Shown one piece after another: positions 34,136-45,045 of a stretch of DNA of 64,000 nucleotides. Below the pieces are notes generated by a model. The model ran no database searches. It saw only the letters and a program-made list of their open reading frames with translations, and was not told where the DNA came from. Numbering within the stretch: the stretch's first letter is position 1; every line of letters begins with the position of its first letter. The DNA is from Sympetrum striolatum (Eukaryota > Arthropoda > Insecta > Odonata > Libellulidae), in the NCBI GenBank assembly GCA_947579665.1, contig CANPUZ010000055.1:62001-126000 (forward strand), written 5' to 3'. The position numbers and the translations under genes were made by a program.

Positions 34136-36000
34136 TATTTATTTATTTATTTATTTATTCAAATCTCACATACAGCATATCAATGCCAATTTAAAGTGAA
34201 ATATAAAAAATATACATATATTAAAGTAATAAATATAAATAGTTAAAAAACAATTGACAGAAAATATAGTGAAAAAAAGAAAACAAACATAAAGGTAGAT
34301 TTTACAATTATATGGATCTGGTGTGTGGTAAGCTCAGGTTCAAAAATTTCCGTTTAGATAAAGGATCAATAGAAGGAGGAATTGAGTTCATCAGAGAAGG
34401 AAGACGAAAGAAAAGGGAGCGCTTGATAAGTGAGAGTCTAGGAATAGTATAATGAAGCAATGATGTCAAACGGGTAGATCTGTTTGGAACACGATAATTG
34501 ATAAGTGAAGTTAAGGGAGGACAGTCATAAAGGGAGTTCAGCAGTGAGTGTAAGAAGGATAAATCATGTCTTGATCTAATGACAGAGAGAGATTCCAAGG
34601 ATAGTGAAGATAAGATAGAATCTTTAGAGGCTTGACGGAAGGAAGGAACTCTGGCTTTTACAATTCTGAGAAAGAAATTAGTAATTCTGTCTAATGAGGA
34701 AAGATGAGTTGGAAAGGACATAGACCAGATGGGGGAACAATAAGATCCAGTAGGAAGGATGAACGAGGAAAAGTATAGGGAGAGAGGGTCTTTGATATCG
34801 GTGAAACGATAAAGTAGGCCTAGGAGAGACATCGCACGATTTTTTATTTTTGTAACATGTTCAGAATATGTTAATTTATTATCAGTTATAACACCCAGAT
34901 CCTTTTGTTGCATTACTCTTGGAAGAGTGATTTCGTTTAACTTATAATTATATTCAATCGGTTTTTTTAACCCTATAGACATAGCATGGCATTTATTAAT
35001 GTTTAAATTTAATTTCCAGTCACCGCACCACTGGGTAATTTTATTTAACGTTCTTTGAAATTGTTCACAATCCGCTACCTTCGTCACACTGGTAAAAAGT
35101 TTACAATCATCAGCATATAGCAGAATATTTTCCTCCGTAGGGGATATAGTGAATAGATCATCAACGAAGAGGTTGAATAGATATGGGCTCAGGGAACTTC
35201 CCTGTGGAACCCCAGAGGTGACAGTAACCCTGTTGGATTTAGCGTCTGGAAGTTTGACACATTGCGTTCGATTGGTTAGGAAGCTTGATATCAGCTGTAA
35301 GAACTTTCCGTGAATATTAAAACGGTGGGCAAGTTTGAATATCAATAACTCGTGATCAAGGGAATCAAACGCTTTGGAGAAATCTAGGAATATAGTATCT
35401 AATTGTGCCTTATTTTGAATCGCATTTATGGCGTGATTTTGAAAAACTGCTAAGTTTGTTAAACATGAGCGACCTGGAAGGAAGCCATGTTGGCAGGTAG
35501 AGAGGTGGGGGGATGTAAAGTAATATAAACGGTTTAGGATGATTTTTTCGCAGATGGAGGAGAAAATGGGTAAAATGGATATTGGGCGATAATTAGACAC
35601 ATCTGATTTGGGACCAGACTTATGGATGGGAATAATGTTGGCTGTCTTCCAATGTGTGGGAAAGGTACCAGAGGAGAAGCAACGGTTATAGATTATGCAC
35701 AGGGGGATGGCGAGAGACGAAGCACAGTTACGGATAAGAATAGGGGGAATGCCATCAGAACCCGGAGAACGGTGAGGAGAGATCTTGGAAATGTATTGAG
35801 ACACTTCGTGAGGAGAGGTTTGAAGTTGAGATAGCGAATGGCTGCATATAGATGAAAATTGATTCTGGGGGGTGGTATCTGGGAGAGAAATTGAAGAATT
35901 GGCAAAACAGTCCGCGAAATAATTTAGAAATAATTCAGTCCTTTGACGACCAGATGCTGAAACGTTTCCGTAGTGAACATCTTCAGGAAAGTTGAAAGTT
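34136..36000 (-). mobile_element. Jockey-like non-LTR retrotransposon, 5'-truncated
   Basis: On the minus strand the RT frame is followed by a 3' UTR ending TGTGAGATTTGAATAAATAA and a short (AAAT) tail at 34136-34160. The 5' limit is near 35992, where homology to the orphan fragment 36000-36150 begins. No target duplication is visible, in contrast to the copy at 3899-4644. Confidence 0.8.
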
Positions 36001-36095
36001 GAAAGTAAACTCACGGCAGAGTTTTGCATGCGCTGTAATTTGATGGCTATGATCAGATCCTGATGGACTATATCACAATAGTCGAAGTGAGGCAT
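34308..36095 (-). CDS. Jockey-type reverse transcriptase, partial, intact palm
   Basis: This 595-codon frame encodes an RNA-directed DNA polymerase. Seen motifs: SPGSDGIPP (about residues 110-118), NYRPISILP (168-176), QHGFLPGRSC (202-211), catalytic FLDFSKAFD (236-244, Asp238), SGVPQGSSLSPYLFNLF (294-310) and YADD (327-330), then KCHAMSIG and the C-terminal RT-associated region to FLNLSLPHTRS. All three catalytic aspartates are present and the frame is open, so this copy is young or recently active. There is no endonuclease domain or ORF1, because the 5' end is lost. Residues 1-28 (MPHFDYCDIV...) belong to a block normally located after the palm, so the first ATG lies in a fused second fragment and is not the native start. 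It would not be a functional element without trans help. Confidence 0.9.
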   Translation of the reverse strand: MPHFDYCDIVHQDLIIAIKLQRMQNSAVSLLSTFNFPEDVHYGNVSASGRQRTELFLNYFADCFANSSISLPDTTPQNQFSSICSHSLSQLQTSPHEVSQYISKISPHRSPGSDGIPPILIRNCASSLAIPLCIIYNRCFSSGTFPTHWKTANIIPIHKSGPKSDVSNYRPISILPIFSSICEKIILNRLYYFTSPHLSTCQHGFLPGRSCLTNLAVFQNHAINAIQNKAQLDTIFLDFSKAFDSLDHELLIFKLAHRFNIHGKFLQLISSFLTNRTQCVKLPDAKSNRVTVTSGVPQGSSLSPYLFNLFVDDLFTISPTEENILLYADDCKLFTSVTKVADCEQFQRTLNKITQWCGDWKLNLNINKCHAMSIGLKKPIEYNYKLNEITLPRVMQQKDLGVITDNKLTYSEHVTKIKNRAMSLLGLLYRFTDIKDPLSLYFSSFILPTGSYCSPIWSMSFPTHLSSLDRITNFFLRIVKARVPSFRQASKDSILSSLSLESLSVIRSRHDLSFLHSLLNSLYDCPPLTSLINYRVPNRSTRLTSLLHYTIPRLSLIKRSLFFRLPSLMNSIPPSIDPLSKRKFLNLSLPHTRSI

Positions 36096-36164
36096 AACTA
36101 ATGAGTTTACAAGTTGTAATTTTACGAAGGGGGAGTTTAGGCCACTACCATCTTCGATTTATCA

Positions 36165-36560
36165 TTAATTTTGGAATTCAGTTCTAATTTTTACTACCAA
36201 ATTCACAAAGGCCTCCAAAATTACTGTCACTGCTAAACTCTGCGTTCTTTTCTCTATGCTCTGTGTAATTCTCGACTTCTCATCTCTAATAGTTTCGTCT
36301 ACAGAGTTAATAAAAACAGATTTAGTGCATCCAATGGCCGGCCATCTTGAAAAAAATCGCATCTTTCGTAATTCGATTACGTTTCCTGAAAATGTCGTAT
36401 CAGAAAAACACAGAAGACAGTCTATTCTATAATTGATGAAAATTTCAGCCTCGTAACTACAACAGTTCTCCTGGAATACCATTTGGAAGAAAACAGTTTC
36501 ATCAATTTCTCCTCCATTTATGATAATGCAATACGACCTATTTCATAATTTTTTTGCTTA
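36165..36560 (-). repeat. Unclassified repeat R-X, copy 4
   Basis: Duplicate of 4896-5290. The minus frame from 36482 is open for 105 codons with the same phrases (CFSDTTFSGN, SVFINSVDETI). Confidence 0.35.
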
Positions 36561-36649
36561 AAAGTACGATACTTTGTCTACAGCAAATAATGACAGAGGA
36601 ATAAGTATTTGTTGTTGTATAAACTGTTTAATATCCAACAACACACCGT

Positions 36650-36985
36650 ACCTACGTATCCCACATATTCCTGTGAGAGTTCAATTCAACAATAACCTTC
36701 GTTGTTAGGGACTTGTTTATGCCCACAAAATCACACGAATATTTCGTCTTTTTTGTCTAAATTCTCTTAACTTCGACTCGAATAAGATATTAAACGACCA
36801 GAATAAGAATCCTTGTTCAATTTCCTTTCTTTTGGTGTTCATCTCGATATCCTACGACCATTATTTCTGCTTTAATTCTGCAAAAGAAAAAATGTCTGCA
36901 ATCGATCAAAACGAACTTTACGTGCATTTCTTATGAGAGAGACGATTCGAGTAGTCCAGAGTCGAACCAAGGATACTCTGGACTG
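36650..36985 (-). repeat. BBX repeat (duplicate of 5385-5708)
   Basis: Hairpin GTCCAGAGT/ACTCTGGAC at about 36956-36985, with the same core. Small substitutions only. Confidence 0.75.
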
Positions 36986-37659
36986 ACAAATATCGATATA
37001 TAACACTCCAGTGGACCATTAACGACTCTAAAGATTTATAATCATCTCCTATGTCGGGAAGTGCATGAAATTAATGTTCGAAATTTTCTTCCATGCATTT
37101 CTTACGGGAATTGCCGATATCAAATACAAAAATATATACACAGCAATAATTATGATATAAGAATATTTCGTAAATAATTATACTATCTCACAAGATAAGA
37201 CATCCCGGTAATATCTAACAAAAACATCAACCTCTATTTTTTCCAAATTTCCCTAATATTTTCCCATTTTCAACTTCCCTAATGCGTTTCCTCCTTCTGT
37301 AAATATATTCGACCGTCTTTTGTCGCTTCCCTTCAGATGGCGCCTCAATCAATGGCCTCCGGAGTGAATCAACAGCTTCCGACTCCAGTATCTCTCATCT
37401 CTCAACACTTCCGCCCTTAAATATAGCTTTTTTATCACCCGCTGATGTACGTTGCGTATTTTTTGCTTCCACGATCCCTCGCTACGTGGCGCGGTCGTCG
37501 GGTTTATTCATCAATATGGCTTCTCACGTTTATATGCCGTTTCTCTTTTAGTTATCAATCTAAATTTAGTCAATTCTATGGACTAGAAAATGTTCAGATA
37601 CGACTGAAACTCGCAAACGTGTATCTTGGTGTCAGGAAGGAAGTACTGTCGCATATTTA
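36986..37659. other. Duplicated spacer without recognisable gene
   Basis: Counterpart of 5709-6384; the open frame at 37445-37711 is again a spacer/BBX overlap and not supported as a gene. Confidence 0.5.
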
Positions 37660-37990
37660 TTTGATAATTTCGCTGGGTTCGAACCCAGATCGCTCGGATA
37701 GATTTCCATAAGGAATACACGTAAAACTCATTTTCATCGCATGCAGGGTTCGTTTCTTTCGCGAAATTAAATTAGAATGAATAGTCGCACGTTGACGAGA
37801 CAAACACTAACAGAAAGAAAATCGAACGAAGATTCTTATTTCATTCGTGGAATCTTACTTTTGATTCGAATTTGCGAGAATATCGGTGAAATATACGAAA
37901 ATTTGGTGAAAATTGGAGGTTGTAAACAACTCATCCCCCTGGCGACCGATCCCATTGTTGAATCCGATGTGTTATCCCGTAAAAATACTA
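37660..37990 (+). repeat. BBX repeat (duplicate of 6385-6710)
   Basis: CTGGGTTCGAACCCAG at 37673-37688 and the full core. A TTATTTGA insertion precedes the palindrome compared with the first copy. Confidence 0.75.
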
Positions 37991-38174
37991 TAGTCCATAG
38001 ACTATATTATTTTTTCACTGAATACTTGCGTGTTAGAGAGAGAGCGACAATCGCATTTTCTCTCTTTTCGTGGGAGCCAATAGGAATAAAGGTGGAGTCC
38101 CGCCTCCCGAATCAAATCTTATGGTAAAATTTTGCAATTTTGCAACATCCGCATGAAAATACGAAGTTAGTCAA

Positions 38175-40323
38175 AATCGTTTCAGTTCTTTTAATCCAGA
38201 ATTCCAGTTTGTTAAATCCAGAATACCTGTTCGTTTTATCCATTAAGTATTAGTTCGTTTTATCCGTAACATCGGTTCTTTTTATCAGGAATATCATTTC
38301 GATTTATCCGGAATTCAGTTCGTTTAATCCGGAATGTCAGTTCATTTAATCCGGAATACCAGTTCGTTTTATCCGGGATATCAGATCGTTTTATCCATTA
38401 AATATTAGTTCGTTTTATCCGGGATATTAGTTCGTTTAATCCGGAAGACCAGTTCGTTTTATCCATTAAATATAAGTTCGTTTTATCCGGAATATTAGTT
38501 TGTTTTATCCGGAATACAAGTTCGTTTTATCCGGAATACCAGTTCGTTGTACCCATTAAATATTAGTTCGTTTTATCCGGAATATTAGTTCGTTTAATCC
38601 AGAATACTTGTTCGTTTTATCCATTAAATATAAGTTCATTTTATCCGGAATATTAGTTCGTTTTATCCGGAATACCAGTTCGTTTTATCCGGAATACAAG
38701 TTCGTTTTATCCGGAATATTAGTTCGTTTTATCCGGAATACCATTTCGTTTAATCCTGAATACCAGTTCGTTTTATCCGGAATATTAGTTCGTTTTTTCG
38801 GAATTCCAGTTCGTTTTATCCGGAATATTAGTTCGTTTTATCCGGAATACCATTTCGTTATTCCGGAATACCAGTTCGTTTAATCCGTACATTATTTCGT
38901 TTCATCAGGAATATCGGTTCGTTTTATCCGATATACCAATTAGTTTTATCCGGAATATTTGTTCGTTTTATCCGGAATATCAGATCGTTTGATCCGGAAT
39001 ATCAGTTCATTTTATCCGGAATACCATTTCGTTTCCGTACATTATTTCGTTTAATCCAGAATTCAGTTCGTTTTATCCGGATTACCATTTCGTTTAATCC
39101 GGAATACCAGTTCGTTTTATCCGGAATATTAGTTCGTTCAATCCGGAATATTATTTCGTTTTTCCGGAATAGTAGTTCGTTTTATCCGGAATATTAGTTC
39201 GTTTTATCCGAAATTTTAGTCCCTTTTTCCGGAATATTAGTTCGTTCAATCCGCAATACCATTTCGTTTAATCCGGAATATTAGCTCGTTTTATCCGGAA
39301 TATTAGTTCGTTCAATCCGGAATACCATTTTGTTTTTCCGGAATACTAGTTCGTTTTATCCGGAATATTAGTTCGTTTTATCCGGAATATAGTTCGTTTT
39401 ATCCGGAATACCAGTTCGTTCAATCCGGAATACCAGTTCGTTTAATCTGTACATTATTTCGTTTAATCCAGAATTCAGTTCGTTTTATCCGGATTACCAT
39501 TTCGTTTAATCCGGAATACCAGTTTCTTTTATCCGGAATATTAGATCGTTTTATCCAGAATTCATTTCGTTTTATGCGAAATACCATTTCGTTTAATCCT
39601 GAATACCAGTTCGTTTTATCCGGAATATCAGTTCGTTCTATCCGGAATATTAGTTCGTTCAATCCGGTATACCATTTCATTTAATCCGTACATTATTTTG
39701 TCTTATCCAGAATTCAGTTCTTTTTATCCAGAATTTAGTTTGTTTTATCCGGAATATTAGTTCGTTTAATCCGGAATATTAGTTCGTTTTATCCGGAATA
39801 TTAGTTCGTTTTATCCGGAATATTAGTTCGTTTTATCGTGATTATCAGTTTGTTCAATCCGGAATCCTATATCGTTTTTCCGGAAGAGTAGAACGTTTTA
39901 TCCGGAATATTAGTTTGTTTTATCAGGAATATTAGTTCGTTTTATCCGGAATACCAGTTAGTTCAATCCGGAATACCATTTCATTTTTCCTGAATATCAT
40001 TTCGTTTTATCCGGAATACCATTTCGTTTTATCCGGAGTATTAGATCGTTTTATCCGGAATATTAGTTCGTTCTATCCGGAATACCATTTCGTTTAATCC
40101 GTACATTATTTCGTTTAATCCAGAATTCAGTTCGTTTTATCCGGATTACCATTTCGTTTAATCCAGAATTCAGTTCGTTTTATCCGGAATACCAGTTCGT
40201 TTTATCATGAATACCAGTTTGTTTTATCCGGAATACCATTTCGTTTTATCCGGAATACCAGTTCGTTTCATCCGGAATACCAGTTCGTTTCATCCGGAAT
40301 ACCAGTTCGTTTAATCCGGAATA
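38175..40323 (-). repeat. 22-bp satellite array 2
   Basis: Roughly 98 units of the CCGGAATACCAGTTCGTTTT family. Longer than its duplicate 6893-8621, so the array length changed after the duplication. A multi-unit block with CCATTAAATAT.AGTTCG recurs several times near 38390-38640. Right end fused to a CR1 3' piece. Confidence 0.95.
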
Positions 40324-40545
40324 GGGGCAAGGGGTGCAGGCACCTTGAATCTATTTTCCTAAACGGCTGCTTTCGCGTATACTTGAAAAATGTATGCTTA
40401 AAATCGATTCTTTTTATAGCATCTATTTCCCTTACACTTGTCCCATACACTGCATTTACGAGTAAAATTTAGCTTGCATACTGCAAGCAGATCGACAACA
40501 CTAATTTCATATCGGCATCATATCGGGACGGTCCTCAAAAGAAAA
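40324..40545 (-). pseudogene. CR1 3' fragment plus hairpin segment A, copy 2
   Basis: The minus strand starts with segment A (hairpin 40472-40488), joins CR1 at TGCAGTGTATGGG (40454), then jumps by a deletion to the C-terminal end and 3' UTR. The deleted part differs from that in the duplicate 8622-8820: here the WESLEDR block is missing and the IREIDA/IKR-type end is kept. Confidence 0.75.
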
Positions 40546-41125
40546 AATCTGATGTGGCCAACACATGACTTTCTCCATATATATAAGATGTAAATATTTA
40601 TATACGACTGTAATTTCGAACTCTGTATTCCATCTAAACTTGGAAGATGAGTGATTAATTTATATCATATTATCTTTTACGTCACAAACACTATAAATAA
40701 TGTTTTTCGGGACATGTTCGATGAAAAACGATGAAATGGCCTTTCGCCCCAGCGCCCAGAGCGCCCACAGAGTACGTAATCAGCAACTTCCGGTTTATCA
40801 GTATTTCTCAAATAACTCCTACACAATCAGTGATACAAAAATATGTTTCATACAAAATTTATAGTAAATTCTTTTTTATAAAACTGTTATAATTAATAGT
40901 TTATACCTTAATATAATATTTATGGAGATATTATGAAAACTGGAAATGAGCTTTGATGAATGAAGCTCGACTTCCGGTTAACTGATTTACCCCAAAAACT
41001 AATCAACTCTAACGACACAAACCAAAGTACTATATATGAAATTTGGTGTTGATCCAACAAATAGTTTTCATGTTAGAGCGCCGACAAAGTACATAATCAG
41101 CTACTTCCGGTTTATCAGTAAATAG
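40546..41125 (-). mobile_element. TC element (duplicate of 8920-9575)
   Basis: Same orientation and contents; about 70 bp of the internal unit after 41118 is deleted relative to copy 1. Confidence 0.6.
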
Positions 41126-42030
41126 TAAATTTCATTATCTAAAACTTTCATTTGTTTCCGATTCTATTAATCCGTCGCTACTCTTCTGTTTCTCCCCGTA
41201 TTGTTGTTCGCCTTCCCTCTGTCGTCATGGTTACGGTCTCTCCTTCCCCCACCCCTTCTCCCTCCACCACTCATCTAGACAACAACTCCCACGAAATATA
41301 ATCCGATACAAAACTACTCCAATGTCCCCTTCGAAACCGTAGCCAAGCAAGAATAGCCTCCTTCACAGGTCATTCGTTTCAATACGGCGAAGAGCCACTC
41401 TTAAGTTGGATTCATGGTTTCCTCGTAAGAGAGCATCGAAGAGCCTTCTGTCGTAATTCTACACAGGAACCTGCAGCAGAGGCTATCAGAAGCTCCCTTC
41501 TTAGGAATGACACTCAAAAGAGACGGCGTTTAAGTGTTTATTACGTTCTCGCAAAATGTACAGGTTCTGTACATTTTGGTATTTGCAGCATCTAGTTATA
41601 TCGCACTTTAAAATTAGAATTAATGGCCTTAGGAAATCGAGACAAGCACCGATAGAAAGATAATCGAACAGAGTTTCTTATTTGTGTATTCGAATCTCAT
41701 TACAACGTCGGAATATCGATGATTTTGACAATTAAAACAGACCTTTTTCCGATTTTGAGGCAGTTGTCGACCTGTGCAGAGGTATGGGATTGTCAAATCC
41801 CTGGATTTATCCCCCGTAAGAATACATTGGGAATGGTTTCGGCGAGTGGAGGGGGAAGGGAGGGAGGGGAAGGGAGGGAGGGGAAGGATGGAGGGAGGGG
41901 AGGGGGATTTTGTCCTCGTCTATTAGATGAATTAAGAGTTTGAGATGGCGGTCGACCCCGGAGTGTAGTTCGTCTCAGAGTTGACAGAGTTCGTGACGCG
42001 CTGGACCGCGTTTGGCAGGGATGCTGGGCC
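41126..42030 (+). repeat. Repeat R3 (duplicate) with expanded G-rich run
   Basis: Counterpart of 9576-10440. The G-rich run at 41848-41908 is longer (GGGAGGGAGGGGAAGGGAGG pattern) than in copy 1, with four or more G-runs suited to G-quadruplex formation. Confidence 0.6.
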
Positions 42031-42417
42031 GGATTCTAAATAAGATAATAAATAAAGAAATACACTTTTATCTAATATTTATAGTGATTGAACGGTTTCA
42101 AAATGGAATATGAATTATACTAAAATAAATGTAATGTTAATTATGTTACACTTTATTAATTTTAATATCAATTAATTCCAAATAAAATAATTTAAAAATT
42201 AATTCATCAATTAATTTTAAATGAATCGTGTGAAGTTATTATTAACCCGTTACTTAATGTGATTGAAAGTTGGAGGCATACGTAGGATACGAATCAGTAT
42301 TTTCTACTCAACTTCCCCGTTTTTTTCTCCCAGTGCATTGAATTCGGTCACTAACCCGCCTTTGCTTATCAGTGCATTCAACAAAAATAACTAATTATTT
42401 GTATTGGCCTCAATATT
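42031..42417 (+). other. AT-rich duplicated spacer
   Basis: Counterpart of 10441-10822. No gene seen. Confidence 0.5.
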
Positions 42418-43127
42418 TTTACTTTCTCCCTATACGTAGTATAGAGATAGTGTTGTATTCGCAAAAAAATTCGACCTCCAGATTTCGACGGAAATAAATG
42501 TTTTGGGGCCCATAGACCTCGTTTTCGCTGTTTTCCCGAACATGTCTGTCTGTGTGTCAGTGTGTCTGTGGTCTGTGTGTGTGTCTCTCTGTGGTAAAAA
42601 AAGTTTTTGGTCGCTCTATCTTAAAAAGTAATTATCCGATCATTTCCAAAATTCATATTTAGTATTTTACTAACAATACCAAGAGTTGATTAGTTTTTGA
42701 TGAATATTGCTTAACCGGAAGGTAAGGTTTATCCGGAACAAAGTTTTGTTTCTTAAATATCTCTGTCAAAATGCAATAGAGGTACATACAATTACATACA
42801 AAAGTTATAGATAATATATTTTACTACAACTTTTGTAGGAAATAATTTTTCGTAACACTGATTATTTAGGAGTTATTCTTGAATAATGGTTAACCGGAAG
42901 TTGTTGTTTATCCAGAAATGGAGGTTTTTCATACTTATCTCTGTCAGAATGCAATTTAGGTATACACAATAATGTACAAAAGTTATAGATAATGTATTTT
43001 GCTACAATTTTTGTTTGAAAAATTTTTCTGTAACACTCATTTTTTTGGAGTTATTTATATATAACCGGCATAGGCTTCTGTTTTCAATAAATATTGCGAA
43101 AGTCATGTGCTGGCCACATCAGATTTT
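42418..43127 (+). mobile_element. TC element (duplicate of 10824-11530)
   Basis: Hairpin end CCTATACGTAGTATAGAGA, two internal ~190-bp units, and the terminal CATGTGCTGGCCACATCAGA. Confidence 0.65.
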
Positions 43128-43354
43128 TTTTTAATTTCTTCAGATATTGTTGGTGCATAGTTAGGGTAGGGTCACCCATAGTGTAGCGGCGCCTAGTTCG
43201 TACCACCTCCGTAATATGGAACACCTTCGTTTCTAGCTATATTTGTCGAGCGTAAGGTGGACGTCATTAAAGATGACTATTGAATGTTGAGGGCTCCAGC
43301 TAAGGATGATAAATATGAACTCAGTCAGGACTGAATGGAACGAAAGAAAATCGG

Positions 43355-43760
43355 ACGGAACTTAGACGGTTACTATGGAAACGATTGTTGGAAGAGCTAC
43401 TTTATTATTGTTGTCATGGCAACTGTTGTTAGTGATCGCTGTGACACCAATTGTTATAGCTGCTGATGAGTTCGCCAAATGATCCAATATGGCGGCCACA
43501 ACATTCCACGTATCGCCATTTTCTGTACGGTTTCCTCCGAAATCTTTTTATTGTATTGCGAATGCGTGCTGAGTTTTTCACGATAAATTCGTAATATCGA
43601 GATGGTGGGATTAATTACCGGAATTCCGGAAAGTAATGGAAGGTTATGAAACATAATTTCAATTAAGTTGCCGTAAAGATAGCTCAATGAACTTTTCGTG
43701 GTAAATAGCTGAAGAATTGGGCAAGTTTTTAAGGTAGTCACCAAGACATTATTTGACTTT
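43355..43760 (+). repeat. Repeat R5, copy 2
   Basis: Same order as 20905-21360 (GTTACTATGGAAACGATTGT, GATCCAATATGGCGGCC, GATGGTGGGATTAATTACCG). The GC-rich island following copy 1 is absent here. Confidence 0.55.
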
Positions 43761-44332
43761 TCGTTCCTAGATCGTAGCATTAGAAAGCGGATGAAATATT
43801 TTACGCCTCTTGATATTGTGTGCGATGCGATTTAGAGAAATATCCGCTTTCATTTAGAATTACGCATTTCGGGGCTAACATTCATTGTGAACGCTAATAG
43901 AATGTTTTTAGGAGGCTGCGCGGAGGTTTGAATAAGAATTGATGTTTCATTTGGATGTAGCGTGAAATTACTTACATATTGGGTTCGGCCGGTTTCTTTT
44001 ATCTTATGCATATGAGTTTTCTCTCTCGATATTATTTCAATTATGTCTATGCCTTATTGATGAGATAAAAATCTGATGACTTTCTTTATCAAAGACATCT
44101 TTTATCATTGTCGAAAACTGTATTCAATATCATTAAATGTTAGTGATTAATTTATATTGTATTATGTTTTATGTTACAAAGATGAAAAAGAATGTTTTTC
44201 GGGTCATGTTCGATGAAAAACGGTGAAATTGGCCTTTCCAGTGTACTACAAGCAAGAAATATAGGACGAATCAGAAAACTGATAATATATCCAACGCAAT
44301 GCAATGGGCGATGTAATTGAAATCAAAAAATC
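43761..44332. other. No supported gene
   Basis: AT-rich. About 44140-44235 resembles the TC-neighbouring sequence at 9020-9105 (TTTTTCGGGTCATGTTCGAT), so it is a repeat fragment. Confidence 0.4.
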
Positions 44333-44809
44333 TGACGTGGCCAGCACATGACTTTCTCCATATATAAGATATAAATACTTATCTACGACAGTAATTTCGA
44401 ACTCTAAATATTATACATAATGTTGTTCGGGACATGCTGGATGAAAAACGATGAAACTGGCCTTTCGCCCATAGAGCCCAGAGCGCCCACAAAGTACATA
44501 ATCAGCAACTTCCGGTTTATCAGTATTTCAGGAATAACTCCTAAACAATCAGTGATACGAAAATATGTTTCATACAAAAGTTATAGTAAATATTATTTTC
44601 TAAAACATTTATAAATAATAGTATATACCTAAATATCATATTTATGGAGATATTTTGAAAACCGGAAATGAGCTTTAATGAATAAAGCTCGACTTTCGGT
44701 TGACCGATTTACTCCAAAAACTAACCAACTCTGACAGCACACACCACACTACTATATATGAAGTTTGGTATTGATACGACCAATAGTTTTTACGTTAGAG
44801 CGTCCACTA

Positions 44810-44856
<47 letters not shown>

Positions 44857-44871
44857 CACACACACACACAC

Positions 44872-44905
<34 letters not shown>

Positions 44906-45045
44906 ACACACAGACATCATTCCGAAAATGGTCAAAACGTGTTCTAGGGACCCCAAAACATGTATTTCCGTTGAAATCTCGAAGTCGAATTTTTTCATGA
45001 AAACAATACTTTCTCTATACTTCGTATATGGAGAAAGTAAAAAAT
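44333..45045 (-). mobile_element. TC element, complete reverse copy with CA microsatellite
   Basis: Runs from TGACGTGGCCAGCACATGAC to the hairpin end TTTCTCTATACTTCGTATAT then GGAGAAAGTA. It has the same architecture as 3018-3730 in reverse. The (CA)n run at 44811-44913 is interrupted by TAA steps and occupies the microsatellite slot. Frames in the run are artefacts. Confidence 0.65.

Larger units (their letters stand above)
35993..43127 (+). repeat. Segmental duplication, copy 2 (pairs with 4752-11530)
   Basis: Direct repeat of the first copy, 31.2 kb away. It has a longer 22-bp array, 35 bp more at about 36152-36188, and separate small deletions in the CR1 part and TC element. Right end at the TC element end, left end at the Jockey junction. 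Confidence 0.85.

Noticed and set aside
35622..35905. Small frames inside the Jockey RT (35622-35834 plus, 35693-35905 minus)
   Set aside because: Shadows of the RT frame with no homology.
44765..44998. His/Thr- or Val/Cys-rich proteins around 44765-44998
   Set aside because: Translations of the CA microsatellite of a TC element.
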